Shown here in pieces: positions 1 through 8,574 of a stretch of DNA of 64,000 nt (position 1 is the stretch's first letter; the number at the start of each line of letters is the position of its first letter). Origin of the DNA: Microbacterium sp. LWH11-1.2 (GTDB taxonomy: Bacteria; Actinomycetota; Actinomycetes; Actinomycetales; Microbacteriaceae); contig NZ_CP151636.1 of assembly GCF_038397745.1 (NCBI RefSeq), forward strand, positions 4,159,099 through 4,223,098. Reading direction: 5' to 3'. The notes under the pieces are model-generated. The model was not told the DNA's origin. It saw only the letters and a program-made list of their open reading frames with translations, and searched no databases. The position numbers were made by a program, and so were the translations under genes.

Positions 1-310
1 CGGCGATGGCGGGAGGCTCGTCCTCGGGGTCGATCGTCGTGCTGTCGAGCCCGAACCGCGCCTGCTGAGCCTGCGCGAGCGTGACGGTGCGCGCGACGGC
101 GACCCGCAGCTCGCGATACCCGCTGTAGCCGAGCGTCTGCGCGAAGCGCGCGACCGTCGACAGCGACGTGCGGCAGAGCTTCGCGAGATCGTTGATCGCG
201 AGGTCGATCACGAGCGTCGGGTCGCCCAGGATGGTCTCCGCGACGCGCGCCTCGGCCGCGCTCAGCTTCGGCAGCGAGCGTCGCACCAGTGCGAGAACGT
301 CGGCGTCCAT
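1..310 (-). CDS. RpiR/MurR-family transcriptional regulator, N-terminal HTH part (cut by window edge)
   Basis: The reading frame begins with ATG at 310 and runs off the left edge, so only about 103 N-terminal residues are visible. They match the RpiR-type HTH_6 domain: LSAAEARVAETILGDP, then ANDLAKLCRTSLSTVARFAQTLGYSGYREL-like sequence, with the recognition helix around residues 45-66. Members of this family usually carry a C-terminal SIS sugar-phosphate domain, which would lie outside the window. The gene starts 14 bp after the stop of the glycoside hydrolase and is probably the last visible gene of the importer operon. It probably controls that operon in response to a phosphorylated amino sugar; this is inference from context. 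Confidence 0.82.
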   Translation of the reverse strand, partial: MDADVLALVRRSLPKLSAAEARVAETILGDPTLVIDLAINDLAKLCRTSLSTVARFAQTLGYSGYRELRVAVARTVTLAQAQQARFGLDSTTIDPEDEPPAIA

Positions 311-324
311 CGGCGGATCCCGCC

Positions 325-1836
325 TCAGCCGGCGGCGTCGACCCTCTCGGGCGGGGCGGAGCGACCCAGCAGGGTCTCCCTCGCGACCTGGGCGCCGAGT
401 CGACTGGCCGCCGCGACCTCGACGGTCGGCAGAGGCAGCGGATGCCGAGCGGGCAGGCCGACGTTCACGACGACCGCCTGCGGGTCGCGGACCGCCGCAC
501 GTTCCACGAGCGCGCGCTGCGCGGCATCCGCGTCGGGCCGATCGATCAGGACCACGGTGGTCCCGGCCGCCGTGGCGGCCTCGTCGAGGACTCGGTCCTG
601 CTCGGCCACCGGATTGCTCGCGACGTCGAGCCGCACGCGGAAGCCGTCCGCGGCGAGCGCGTTGGAGACGTAGCCCGCGGCGCTGTCGACCGCCAGCGAC
701 GATCGGCGCCGCGCGTCGATCACCGCGAGTCCGGATGCCGCCGCCGGGGCGTGACCTGTGAACGAGACGACGCGACGGACGATCTCGGCCGCGTCGAACT
801 CCTCGGTCGTCTCGTGCTGCCCGTCCGCGGCGATCCGGAGCCGTGCAGCGAGCACGGCGACCCGCCGAGCGGCCTCTTCGACCCGCTCCCGTGAGAGCGA
901 TCCGTCGCGCAGGGCGTCGACGATGCCGTCGCGGGCGGCGAGGAAGTCGCGTCGGTCCTGGTCGGGGAACGCGGCCGCGCCGGGGTTGGTCGGATTGCCG
1001 ATGCAGAGGAGGTCCGCGCCGGCGGCGAGCGCGAGAGCCGCCCCGCCTCCGATGCCGACGGTCTCGCGGATGGCGGCCATGTCGAGCGCATCGGTGATGA
1101 TCACGCCGTCGAAGCCCCACTCGCGCAGCATCCCCAGGACTCGGGGATTCAGGGTCGCCGGCGCCTCACCCCAGGCGGGGACGACGATGTGCGCCGTCAT
1201 GACGGCATCCACTCCGGCGTCGATCGCGGCACGGAAGGGCTCCAGGTGCACGCGCTCGAACTCCTCGATGTCGAGGGAGATCTCGGGCAGCGCATGATGC
1301 GAGTCGACGTGCGTGTCGCCGTGACCCGGGAAGTGCTTGACGCACGCGGCGACCGCGCCGTCCTGGATGCCGTCGACCGTCGCGACGACGTGCCGGGAGA
1401 CCAGGTCCTCATCGGCCCCGAACGCGCGCACGCCGATGACCGGATTGCTGGGGTCGGTGTTGACGTCGGCGACCGGCCCGAGGATCACGTTCGCGCCGAC
1501 GGCACGCACGCGCCGAGCGAGCTCGGCGCCGGTCCGCTCGGTGGCGACGAGATCGTCGAGCAGGCCCAGCTGCGCGGCGCCGGGGACGGTCGAGCCGGAG
1601 GCGGACTCCAGCCGGGTGACGCTTCCGCCCTCCTCGTCGATGCCGATCAGGGCATCGGGGTTGGCGGCGAGGATCTCGTCGCTCAGGTCTGCGAGCCCGT
1701 CGCCGACGTTCTGCCCGAAGTAGACCACCCCGGCGAGACCGTCGCGCAGCTCGTCGAGGAGCCAGGACGGCGCCTCCGTCCCGAGGAACCCGGGCCAGAG
1801 CACACCGTTGGCGAGACGTTCGAGTTCGATGCTCAT
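325..1836 (-). CDS. Glycoside hydrolase family 3, beta-N-acetylhexosaminidase (NagZ-like)
   Basis: A 503-residue GH3 protein. The NagZ-type signature KHFPGHGDTHVDSH sits at about residues 167-180 and supplies the Asp-His general acid/base dyad of this subfamily. The nucleophile region is TDALDM at about 248-253, and IDEEGG at 66-71 is part of the substrate pocket. A C-terminal domain of about 150 residues follows the barrel. No signal peptide is seen, so it is probably cytoplasmic and cleaves imported GlcNAc-containing disaccharides. The start is the ATG at 1836, which overlaps the permease stop as ATGA; the open frame upstream is only the permease read in another frame. Position downstream of the importer supports turnover of a transported glycan. 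Chitobiose versus GlcNAc-anhydroMurNAc cannot be decided here. Confidence 0.9.
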   Translation of the reverse strand: MSIELERLANGVLWPGFLGTEAPSWLLDELRDGLAGVVYFGQNVGDGLADLSDEILAANPDALIGIDEEGGSVTRLESASGSTVPGAAQLGLLDDLVATERTGAELARRVRAVGANVILGPVADVNTDPSNPVIGVRAFGADEDLVSRHVVATVDGIQDGAVAACVKHFPGHGDTHVDSHHALPEISLDIEEFERVHLEPFRAAIDAGVDAVMTAHIVVPAWGEAPATLNPRVLGMLREWGFDGVIITDALDMAAIRETVGIGGGAALALAAGADLLCIGNPTNPGAAAFPDQDRRDFLAARDGIVDALRDGSLSRERVEEAARRVAVLAARLRIAADGQHETTEEFDAAEIVRRVVSFTGHAPAAASGLAVIDARRRSSLAVDSAAGYVSNALAADGFRVRLDVASNPVAEQDRVLDEAATAAGTTVVLIDRPDADAAQRALVERAAVRDPQAVVVNVGLPARHPLPLPTVEVAAASRLGAQVARETLLGRSAPPERVDAAG

Positions 1837-2666
1837 CCCTTCACCGCTCCCGCGACCATGCCGGAGGCGAGGCGGCGCTGAACGATCACGAAGAAGATCA
1901 TGACAGGAACCGTGATGATCGTCGAGGCGGCCATGATGCTGCCCCAGTCGTTCGAGAACAGTCCGAAGAAGGACTTCAGGCCGATCGAGACGGTGTACTG
2001 GTCGGTCTCGGCGCCGAGGATCGTCATCGCGAAGATGAACTCGTTCCAGGCCGTGATGAAGCTGAAGATGCTGGTCGCGACGAGGCCGGGCATGACCAGC
2101 GGCAGCAGGATCGAGCGGAACATGCGCCACCAGCTCGCGCCGTCGATGTACGCGGCCTCCTCGAGCTCGACGGGGACGGCGGCGACGAAGCCGCGCAGCA
2201 TCCAGATGCCGAACGCGAGCGACAGGGCGATGTAGACGATCATCAGGCCGAGGATGCTGTTCAGCAGTCCGAGGCTCTTCACCTGGAGGAACAACGGGAT
2301 CACGAGGGCCTCGAGCGGCACCATCTGCACGACGAGGATCATCATGAGGACGGTGGTGCGGAACTTGAAGCGGAAGCGCGCGACGGCGACCGCCGCCAGC
2401 AGGCAGACGAGGGCGCTGACGAGGACGGTCACGAGGGCGACGATCGCGGAGTTGCGCAGGAAGGTTCCGAAGCCGCCCTCGTTGAGCACGAACGCGAAGT
2501 TGTCGAACGTGAACTCCTGCGGGAGCAGCGACTGCCCACCGCTGGACGCCTTCTTGTCGAAGGCGCTCGACACCATCCAGTAGACCGGGAACAGCGTGAA
2601 GATCAGGACCGCGGCGACCGCGATGCCGAGTCCGATGCGGGACCGGAGCGAAGCGCGGGGATTCAC
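1833..2666 (-). CDS. Carbohydrate ABC transporter permease (MalG type)
   Basis: A 277-residue inner-membrane permease with six predicted hydrophobic spans. The EAA loop reads EEAAYIDGASWWRMF followed by LPLVMPG near residues 185-210 and is where the ATPase docks. The GTG start at 2666 overlaps the upstream permease stop as GTGA, and the end overlaps the hydrolase start as ATGA, so translation is probably coupled. It would pair with the MalF-type permease just upstream. No ATPase gene is present in this cluster; CUT1 importers of actinobacteria commonly use a shared MsiK-like ATPase encoded elsewhere (known for the family, inferred here). Confidence 0.92.
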   Translation of the reverse strand: MNPRASLRSRIGLGIAVAAVLIFTLFPVYWMVSSAFDKKASSGGQSLLPQEFTFDNFAFVLNEGGFGTFLRNSAIVALVTVLVSALVCLLAAVAVARFRFKFRTTVLMMILVVQMVPLEALVIPLFLQVKSLGLLNSILGLMIVYIALSLAFGIWMLRGFVAAVPVELEEAAYIDGASWWRMFRSILLPLVMPGLVATSIFSFITAWNEFIFAMTILGAETDQYTVSIGLKSFFGLFSNDWGSIMAASTIITVPVMIFFVIVQRRLASGMVAGAVKG

Positions 2667-3637
2667 AGCTCGTCCTCCTTCATGAGGGAGCGGATGTAGA
2701 CGATCGTGATGCCGATCAGGACGAGCGTCAGCAGCACCGCGAGAGCGGCGCCGAAGCCGTACCGGTTCTGGCCGAACGACTCGACATACGACCAGACGCC
2801 GAGGTTGAGCACGGAGCGGTTGCCTCCGCTGCCGCCGGGCATCAGATAGACCTGCGCGAACACCTTGAAGTCCCAGATGGTCGACAGGATGATCACGACC
2901 GAGAACACCGGCTTGAGCGTCGGGAAGATGATCTTCCAGAAGCGGCGCCAGGCGCCGGCGCCGTCGAGGGCCGCCGCCTCGAGCATCTCCTTCGAGACGC
3001 CGAGGAGACCGGCGAGCACCGTGATCGCGACGAACGGGAATCCGTGGTGCACGACGTTGAGGAGAACGATGGCATAGAACGACCACTGGTTCGTGAACCA
3101 GTTGACCGAGCCGTCCATGAGACCCAGGTCCTTGAGCACGGTGTTGAAGATGCCGCGGTCGGCATCGAAGATGAAGGTCCAGACATAGGTGCCGGTCACG
3201 GCGGGCATCGCCCACGCGACCATGATGCAGCTCGACACGATGACGCGCCACGTGGTGCCGAGGCGGGCGAGCAGCAGGGCGACGAGCGTGCCGACCGCCA
3301 CGGTGACGAAGACGGCGACGGCCGCGAAGCCGACCGTGTTCGGCAGCACCACCGTCCAGAGCGTCGGGTTGGTGAGCGCCTCGGCGTAGTTCTCGAGGCC
3401 GATCCAGTTGTTCTCGCCCGTGTTGATCTCGCGCAGGCCGTAGTCCTGCAGAGAGTAGATGACGACCTGGACGAGCGGCCAGAGCATGAGCACCGCGAGG
3501 ATGATCAGCCCGGGAGCGAGGAGGAGCCAGGGGCGGGCCTTGAGGAGCGAGACGCCCCGCTTCGGCCGGCCGCCGACCACGGAGGCGGAGGTGGACTCCG
3601 CCTTCGTGGTCGGCAGTGGCGCTTGCACCATCGACAT
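2663..3637 (-). CDS. Carbohydrate ABC transporter permease (MalF type)
   Basis: A 324-residue permease. An N-terminal cytoplasmic tail of about 35 residues is followed by hydrophobic spans beginning at PWLLLAPGLIILAVLML. The EAA motif reads EAAALDGAGAWRRFWKIIFP at about residues 225-245. The ATG at 3637 is preceded by AAGGAAG as a ribosome binding site, 15 bp after the solute-binding protein stop. It forms the membrane channel together with the MalG-type partner, which it overlaps by four bases. The order binding protein, MalF-type, MalG-type is usual for CUT1 sugar importers. Confidence 0.92.
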   Translation of the reverse strand: MSMVQAPLPTTKAESTSASVVGGRPKRGVSLLKARPWLLLAPGLIILAVLMLWPLVQVVIYSLQDYGLREINTGENNWIGLENYAEALTNPTLWTVVLPNTVGFAAVAVFVTVAVGTLVALLLARLGTTWRVIVSSCIMVAWAMPAVTGTYVWTFIFDADRGIFNTVLKDLGLMDGSVNWFTNQWSFYAIVLLNVVHHGFPFVAITVLAGLLGVSKEMLEAAALDGAGAWRRFWKIIFPTLKPVFSVVIILSTIWDFKVFAQVYLMPGGSGGNRSVLNLGVWSYVESFGQNRYGFGAALAVLLTLVLIGITIVYIRSLMKEDEL

Positions 3638-3652
3638 GGAAGGGATGCTTCC

Positions 3653-4939
3653 TTACTGGTTGAGCAGTTCGGTCATCTCGGCGGCGGCGTCCTTCGTCGC
3701 GGTCGCGACGTCCTTCTGCCCGCTGAGGATGGCCTGGATCATGGCGTTGGTCGTCTTCTTCGCCTGGACGGCTCCGAAGTTCGGCGTGACCGGGACGGAT
3801 GCTCCGCCGTCGACCATCTGCTCGGCGAACGGCGCGACGAGCGGGTCGGTCGAGGCCAGGGCCTCCTCCATGGCCGACTGGACGCCCGGGAAGTAGCCGG
3901 TCTCGTTGGACCACTGCTCGGCGAACTCGCCGGTGGTCATGAGCTTGACGAACTCCCACGCGAGGTCGGCGTTCTTCGTGGTGTTGAACACGGAGAGGTG
4001 CGACCCGCCGAGCACGGACGGAGCGATGCCGCCGTCTTCGCCGGGGATGACCGCCGCGCCGATCTTGCCCTCGAGGTCGGGGTTCGCCTCGATGAGCGCC
4101 TTCGGGGTCCACGAGCCCGAGAGCATCATGGCGACGTTGCCCTGCGTGAACGCGTCACGGAGGTCGGTCTCCTTCCAGGTGGTGGCACCGGCCGACGAGA
4201 ACCCGTGCTGCGTCGCGAGGCCCGTGTAGAACTCGATGCCGGCCTGCGACTCCTTGCTGTCGAGCTCGCTGGTCCACTCGCCGCCGTCCTGCGTGGCGAT
4301 CTCTCCGCCTGCGCCCCAGACCCAGGGGTAGACCTGGAACTCGGCGTCGCCGGCGACGGGGAACGGGAGCATCTCGGGCTTCGCGGCCTTGATGGCCTCG
4401 CCTGCGGTGACGATGTCGTCCCACGTCTTCGGAGCCTCGAGACCGAGCTCCTCGAACACGTCGGTGCGGTAGACGATCGAGCGGACGCCCGCGTACCACG
4501 GCATGCCGTAGAGCGCGTCGTCGTAGGTGCCGGCGACCGCGAGGCCCTCGACGAGGTCGTCGCGCAGACCCTTCTCCGCGTCGACGTACTCGTCGAGCGG
4601 CTCGAGCGCGCCGGCGTCGGCGAACTCGGCGGTCCAGGTGGTGCCGGTCTCGGCGATGTCGGGGGTGGTGCCGCCGGCGATGGAGGTCACGAAGCGATCG
4701 TGGGCGTCGGCCCACTGGATCTCCTCGATCGTCACCGTCGCGCCAGTCTCATCTTCGAAGGCCTCGGAGACCTTGTCGTAGAAGGCGGTCGCGTCGGGGT
4801 TGGTGCCCTTCATGATCCAGACGGTGAGCTCCTGGCCCTCTCCGTCGGTGCCGCTCTCGGTGGCACCGCCGGCGCAGGCCGCCAGGCCGAGCGTGGCCGC
4901 GGCGCCCAGCGCCACGACCGGAAGAATGCGCTTGTGCAT
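3653..4939 (-). CDS. Extracellular sugar-binding lipoprotein of an ABC importer (SBP family 1)
   Basis: A 428-residue lipoprotein. The signal peptide MHKRILPVVALGAAATLGLAAC ends in the lipobox LAAC, with the lipidated cysteine near residue 22. The mature part has the family 1 binding-protein pattern: LTVWIMKG at the mature N-terminus, GMPWYAGVRSIVYR in the middle, and GGSHLSVFNTTKNADLAWEF in the C-terminal lobe. It would capture an oligosaccharide outside the membrane and deliver it to the two downstream permeases. It is the first gene of the operon, and the segment before it carries candidate operator repeats. The downstream hexosaminidase suggests an N-acetylglucosamine-containing ligand, by context only. 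Confidence 0.92.
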   Translation of the reverse strand: MHKRILPVVALGAAATLGLAACAGGATESGTDGEGQELTVWIMKGTNPDATAFYDKVSEAFEDETGATVTIEEIQWADAHDRFVTSIAGGTTPDIAETGTTWTAEFADAGALEPLDEYVDAEKGLRDDLVEGLAVAGTYDDALYGMPWYAGVRSIVYRTDVFEELGLEAPKTWDDIVTAGEAIKAAKPEMLPFPVAGDAEFQVYPWVWGAGGEIATQDGGEWTSELDSKESQAGIEFYTGLATQHGFSSAGATTWKETDLRDAFTQGNVAMMLSGSWTPKALIEANPDLEGKIGAAVIPGEDGGIAPSVLGGSHLSVFNTTKNADLAWEFVKLMTTGEFAEQWSNETGYFPGVQSAMEEALASTDPLVAPFAEQMVDGGASVPVTPNFGAVQAKKTTNAMIQAILSGQKDVATATKDAAAEMTELLNQ

Positions 4940-4989
4940 CAGGGGATCTCCTCTTCGAAATTTCTCCTGGCGGGCATCGGGTGCTCACC

Positions 4990-5033
4990 GGATAGGAAAA
5001 AGTATCCACGACTAACTAATTCGCTGCAAGTTA
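4990..5033. promoter_or_regulatory. Two inverted repeats upstream of the sugar importer (candidate RpiR operators)
   Basis: Two interrupted palindromes lie 50-95 bp upstream of the binding-protein start. One has arms GGATA (4990-4994) and TATCC (5003-5007). The other has arms TAACT (5013-5017) and AGTTA (5029-5033). The segment is much more AT-rich than its surroundings. A regulator encoded in the operon makes an autoregulatory site plausible, but the RpiR consensus varies and I cannot assign one. Confidence 0.35.
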
Positions 5034-5118
5034 CTCTCACAATCGTCACGCGCCCGTAACATCGGTCTTCCCTGCACCTTCTCGGCTGGTCGTGCACTGC
5101 CGTGGGTATGCTCACCGG

Positions 5119-6375
5119 ATGCCCAGACGCTCCCGAGACGACGACCGATCCACCGCCGCTCGCCACGCGGACACGCGCACACGCGGCGCCGCCCCGCGGT
5201 TCCTGAAGATCACCGGCATCGTGCTGGCGATCGTCCTCACGTCGGCGCTCGCCGTCGTCGCATTCGTCGTCGTGGACCTCGTCAACCGCATGGGCGACGG
5301 CGCCGTGACCCTGGAGGATGCCCCCGAGGTCGAGCCGCCGACGATCGACGCCTACCCCGGTGAGTTCAGCATGCTCATCATCGGCACCGACGAGTGCGGC
5401 GAGGTCTCGACCGGCCTGCTCGGCGAGCGCTGCTCGGAAGCGGACGGGGGCGTGCTCAACGACGTCAACCTGCTCGTGCATGTCTCCGCCGAGCCGCGGA
5501 ACGTCACCGTGGTGTCCTTCCCCCGCGACCTCATGATGTCGACGCCGGAGTGCACCCTGGCGGATGGATCGGTCGCCTCGGCCACCGACTACTCCGCCAT
5601 CAACGAGATCTACCAGCGCGCCGGCCTCTCCTGCGTCGCGAAGAGCGTCACCGATCTGACCGGCATCGAGATCCCCTTCGCGGCCAAGATCGGTTTCGAC
5701 GGCGTGATGGAGGTCACCGATGCGATCGGGGGCGTCGAGGTCTGCATCGGCGGCGAAGGCATCCGCGACGAGCAGACCGGCATCGACTGGCCCGCCGGCA
5801 TGCGCTCGGTGTCCGGCATCGAGGCACTGCAGTTCATCCGCACGCGACACGGTGTCGGCGACGGCAGCGATCTCGCCCGCATCTCCAACCAGCAGCAGTA
5901 CATGTCGCGACTGGTCCAGAAGATCATGAGCGACGAGGTCCTCACCGACCCGGCGAAGCTGCTCGGCCTCGCCAACACCGTGGTCGACAACATCGAGCCG
6001 AGCGATGAGCTCTCCAACCCGATCCGCCTGGCCCAGCTGGCCCTCTCGGTCAAGGACGTGCCCTTCTCGGACTTCGCGTTCCTGCAGTATCCGGTGTTCG
6101 TGGACCCGGATGACGAGGACAGACGAGTGCCCGACTACGACGCGGCCGAGACGATCTGGGCCGCGCTGCGCGCCGGACAGGCCGTGCAGATCACGGGCGA
6201 CGTGACGACCAATGAGGGCGTCGAGCTCGTGGATCCGGCGCCCGGGACCGAGGAGGAGACTCCGGAGGGCGAGACACCCTCGACCGACGCCCCGGCCACC
6301 CGCGCCCCGCTCGCCCCGAGCGTCTCGGGCCAGACCGCGGATCAGGAGACCTGCGCGAACGGCAGGCAGAACTGA
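5119..6375 (+). CDS. LytR-CpsA-Psr (LCP) family cell-wall glycopolymer ligase
   Basis: A 418-residue membrane-anchored protein. A basic N-terminus is followed by one membrane span at about residues 32-57 and an extracellular LCP domain. LCP features seen are IIGTDECG, NVTVVSFPRDLMMSTPEC, YSAINEIYQRAG and ALQFIRTRHGVGDGSDLARISNQQQYM; the conserved Arg and Asp residues bind the polyprenyl-pyrophosphate substrate. The tail is Pro/Thr-rich and low in complexity. LCP proteins transfer glycopolymers from lipid carriers to peptidoglycan. The ATG at 5119 is preferred over one nine codons upstream because TATGCT lies exactly six bases before it, the spacing of a leaderless actinobacterial promoter. 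Confidence 0.9.
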   Translation: MPRRSRDDDRSTAARHADTRTRGAAPRFLKITGIVLAIVLTSALAVVAFVVVDLVNRMGDGAVTLEDAPEVEPPTIDAYPGEFSMLIIGTDECGEVSTGLLGERCSEADGGVLNDVNLLVHVSAEPRNVTVVSFPRDLMMSTPECTLADGSVASATDYSAINEIYQRAGLSCVAKSVTDLTGIEIPFAAKIGFDGVMEVTDAIGGVEVCIGGEGIRDEQTGIDWPAGMRSVSGIEALQFIRTRHGVGDGSDLARISNQQQYMSRLVQKIMSDEVLTDPAKLLGLANTVVDNIEPSDELSNPIRLAQLALSVKDVPFSDFAFLQYPVFVDPDDEDRRVPDYDAAETIWAALRAGQAVQITGDVTTNEGVELVDPAPGTEEETPEGETPSTDAPATRAPLAPSVSGQTADQETCANGRQN

Positions 6376-6404
6376 CCGCAGCGCCCGGGCGTAGGCTCGT
6401 GCGC

Positions 6405-7265
6405 ATGGGACGGATGCGATCGCGGGACACCGAGCACCCCCAGGCCCGCCTCGATCACGGCGGAATCGCCCGCATCGTGCCGAGCGAGTTCACCACCGGA
6501 TTCGAGCTCGTCGTCGACGAGACTCCACAGTCGCATGTCGATCTGGACGACCCCACCCACCTGCACTTCGAGTACATCGTGCGCATGGGCGCGGTGATCG
6601 ATCAGCTGCCTCCCGGCCCTCTCACCGCGGTGCACCTCGGCGCGGGAGCGCTGACGATCCCCCGCTACATCGATGCCACGCGTCCCGGTTCGCGACAGCA
6701 GGTGATCGAGCTCGAGGCGCCGCTCGCGCAGCTCGTCCGAGAGCATCTGCCTCTCCCGAAGGGCGCCGGCATCCGCATCCGCATCGGCGACGCACGGGAA
6801 GGGGTCCGCCGGCTCCCCGCCGCCCTGCAGGAGAACTGCGACCTCGTCGTCTCCGATGTCTACTCCGGCGCGCAGACGCCTGCGCACCTCACCAGCATCG
6901 AGTTCTACCGCGAGCTCGCCGCACTCCTCGCTCCGGCCGGTGTGCTGTTGGTGAACGTCGCGGACGGGCCGGGCCTCGCGTTCGCCCGGCGTCAGGCCGC
7001 CACGATCGCCGAGGTGCTCCCCGAGATCGGCATCCTCGCCGACACGCAGGTGCTGAAGGGGCGGCGATTCGGGAACCTCGTGATCGCGGCATCCGCTGCT
7101 CCGCTCCCGACCGAGTGGCTTCCGCGGATGCTGGCGGCCGGTCCGCATCCCGCGAAGATCGCTCAGGGCGCCGAAGTCGACGCCTTCGTGCAGGGCGCGC
7201 GCGTGGTCACGGATGCCGACGCCGTGGCATCCCCGCGCCCTGACGCGTCGCTCTTCCTGCGCTGA
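6405..7265 (+). CDS. Spermidine-synthase-like methyltransferase-fold protein
   Basis: A 286-residue protein of the spermidine synthase-like Rossmann family. LTAVHLGAGALTIPRYI is the nucleotide-binding loop, QVIELEAPL the acidic end of strand 2, CDLVVSDVYSGAQTP the catalytic-loop region, and EFYRELAALLAPAGVLLVNVAD a typical later strand. In actinobacteria such proteins are often annotated as fused or orphan spermidine synthases, and many lack proven aminopropyltransferase activity. Substrate is unknown. The ATG at 6405 is chosen because TAGGCT ends seven bases upstream (leaderless pattern); a GTG six bases earlier is less likely. It follows the LCP gene by 29 bp. Confidence 0.8.
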   Translation: MGRMRSRDTEHPQARLDHGGIARIVPSEFTTGFELVVDETPQSHVDLDDPTHLHFEYIVRMGAVIDQLPPGPLTAVHLGAGALTIPRYIDATRPGSRQQVIELEAPLAQLVREHLPLPKGAGIRIRIGDAREGVRRLPAALQENCDLVVSDVYSGAQTPAHLTSIEFYRELAALLAPAGVLLVNVADGPGLAFARRQAATIAEVLPEIGILADTQVLKGRRFGNLVIAASAAPLPTEWLPRMLAAGPHPAKIAQGAEVDAFVQGARVVTDADAVASPRPDASLFLR

Positions 7266-7310
7266 GCGCCCACCGGTGCCGCCGCGTGGATCGGCGGCGT
7301 CCCGATCTGC

Positions 7311-7383
7311 GGATGGTGGCACGATCTGCGGATGTTCTCGCCCGGAACGTCCGCGAATCGGGACAGGCTCCGCAGATCGTGCC
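7311..7383. repeat. Intergenic inverted repeat with 15-bp perfect arms
   Basis: The 223-bp gap after the spermidine-synthase-like gene holds GGCACGATCTGCGGA at 7318-7332 and its exact reverse complement at 7369-7383, separated by 36 bp. A second direct copy of CGATCTGCGGATG lies just upstream, ending at about 7315. It may terminate the upstream transcript. No T-run follows. The rest of the gap contains only the promoter region of the next gene. Confidence 0.6.
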
Positions 7384-7488
7384 CGAGAAGGACATCCCGG
7401 AGAGCGGATGCCGACGTGCGGGGCGCGCCGCCCCGGGGAGCGCGCGACCGCCAGGCAGACTGAACGGGGACGCTGCGGAAGGAGAGCA

Positions 7489-8016
7489 ATGAGTTTGATC
7501 CAGGGATACGACCAGGAGACCCTCCGCGAGCTGGTCGATCTCGACGAGTGCGCGGTGCGCCTCGCGGAGATCGAATCGCAGCGCAGCCTCCCCGCGCTGC
7601 TCGAGCGCGTGTGGCTGCTGAAGGTGCTCGATCGGCTCGACGAGGCACTGCGACTGGCCGACGAGACGGTGCGGCAGGCGCGCATGGCGGGCACCCGGAA
7701 GGACGTGCTGCGTGCGCGGGTGCTGCACGCGACGATCCTCCAGTACCGGGGCGCGTACGCCGCCGCCGAGCAGGAGCTGGCGACCTGCGCCGATGAGGCG
7801 GAGGGTCAGCGCTGGGTGTCGATCGCGGCGTTCGCGCATCACCACCACGGCAAGAACGCCTATGACGCGGAAGACTACGAGACGGCTCGCGAGAGCTTCA
7901 AGCGCTCGCTGTTCCTGCGGCGGGAGTCCGGCGCGGAGGATCGCGATCTGGAGACCGCGCTGCTCGCGATCGAGGCGGCCGAGCGGCGCCGCTCCACGCA
8001 GCTCGTCGCGGGCTGA
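7489..8016 (+). CDS. Small TPR-like helical protein of unknown function
   Basis: A 175-residue acidic, alpha-helical protein. Helical repeats of tetratricopeptide character are visible: LLKVLDRLDEALRLADETVRQA, then LHATILQYRGAYAAAEQELATCA, then AYDAEDYETARESFKRSLFLRR. These give about three repeat units with the A-x-x-x-Y/F spacing. The run HHHHG lies between units two and three. ATG at 7489 has a strong ribosome binding site, GGAAGGAGAG, and CAGACT about 27 bp upstream is a likely -10 box. It probably mediates protein contacts; no catalytic motif is visible. Confidence 0.72.
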   Translation: MSLIQGYDQETLRELVDLDECAVRLAEIESQRSLPALLERVWLLKVLDRLDEALRLADETVRQARMAGTRKDVLRARVLHATILQYRGAYAAAEQELATCADEAEGQRWVSIAAFAHHHHGKNAYDAEDYETARESFKRSLFLRRESGAEDRDLETALLAIEAAERRRSTQLVAG

Positions 8017-8061
8017 GCAGGCCTCGGCCCCGATGTCCGCGGCATGGCTTACCCTGGGCGC

Positions 8062-8550
8062 ATGGCCGAACTTGACCGTGTGCGCATCTGGGGCGAGGCA
8101 CTGATCAGGCTGCATCTGGATGACAGCTGGTCCTTCGGCTTCGACAACGCCAAGCGCCGTGCCGGACTGTGCGATTACACGAAGAAGCGCATCACCGTGT
8201 CGCGGTATCTCGCCGCCCGCTTCGAGGACGACGAGATCCATCAGGTGCTTCTGCACGAGGTCGCGCATGCCCTCGCCGGGCACACCGCGGCGCACGGCCC
8301 GGCCTGGAAGGGCGTCGCACGCGACCTCGGCTACGTCGGCGGCACCACGCACCGCGGCGAGACCGCCGTCGAGCTCGCCCCGTGGGTCGGCCGCTGCCCG
8401 GCCGGACACGTCACGTATCGCCACCGCCGCCCCACGAGAGCGACCTCGTGCGCGCGGTGCTCGCGCACCTTCGACCCGCGGTACGTGTTCTCCTGGACGC
8501 GCCGCGAGATCACGACCGACGCACGCCTGTCCGCCCAGATGCCGCGCTGA
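8062..8550 (+). CDS. SprT-like zinc metalloprotease-fold protein
   Basis: A 162-residue protein. The zinc motif LLHEVAHALAGH (HExxH followed by a third His) lies at about residues 65-77, then HGPAWKGVARDLGY as in SprT-like domains. A C-terminal zinc-ribbon-like segment contains CPAGH and TSCARCSRTFDPRY. The family is related to SprT/Spartan peptidases, but activity is not established for most bacterial members. ATG at 8062 follows TACCCT by six bases, so a leaderless transcript is likely. It converges with the DUF3054 gene. Confidence 0.85.
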   Translation: MAELDRVRIWGEALIRLHLDDSWSFGFDNAKRRAGLCDYTKKRITVSRYLAARFEDDEIHQVLLHEVAHALAGHTAAHGPAWKGVARDLGYVGGTTHRGETAVELAPWVGRCPAGHVTYRHRRPTRATSCARCSRTFDPRYVFSWTRREITTDARLSAQMPR

Positions 8551-8574
8551 CCGCGCTGCTCCTCCGAGAGCCGG

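Noticed and set aside
3044..5059. Long open frame of 671 codons antisense to the sugar importer
   Set aside because: It is rich in Arg, Gly, Asp and Val in the way expected of antisense GC-rich frames, has no recognisable domain, and opposes three clear transporter genes.
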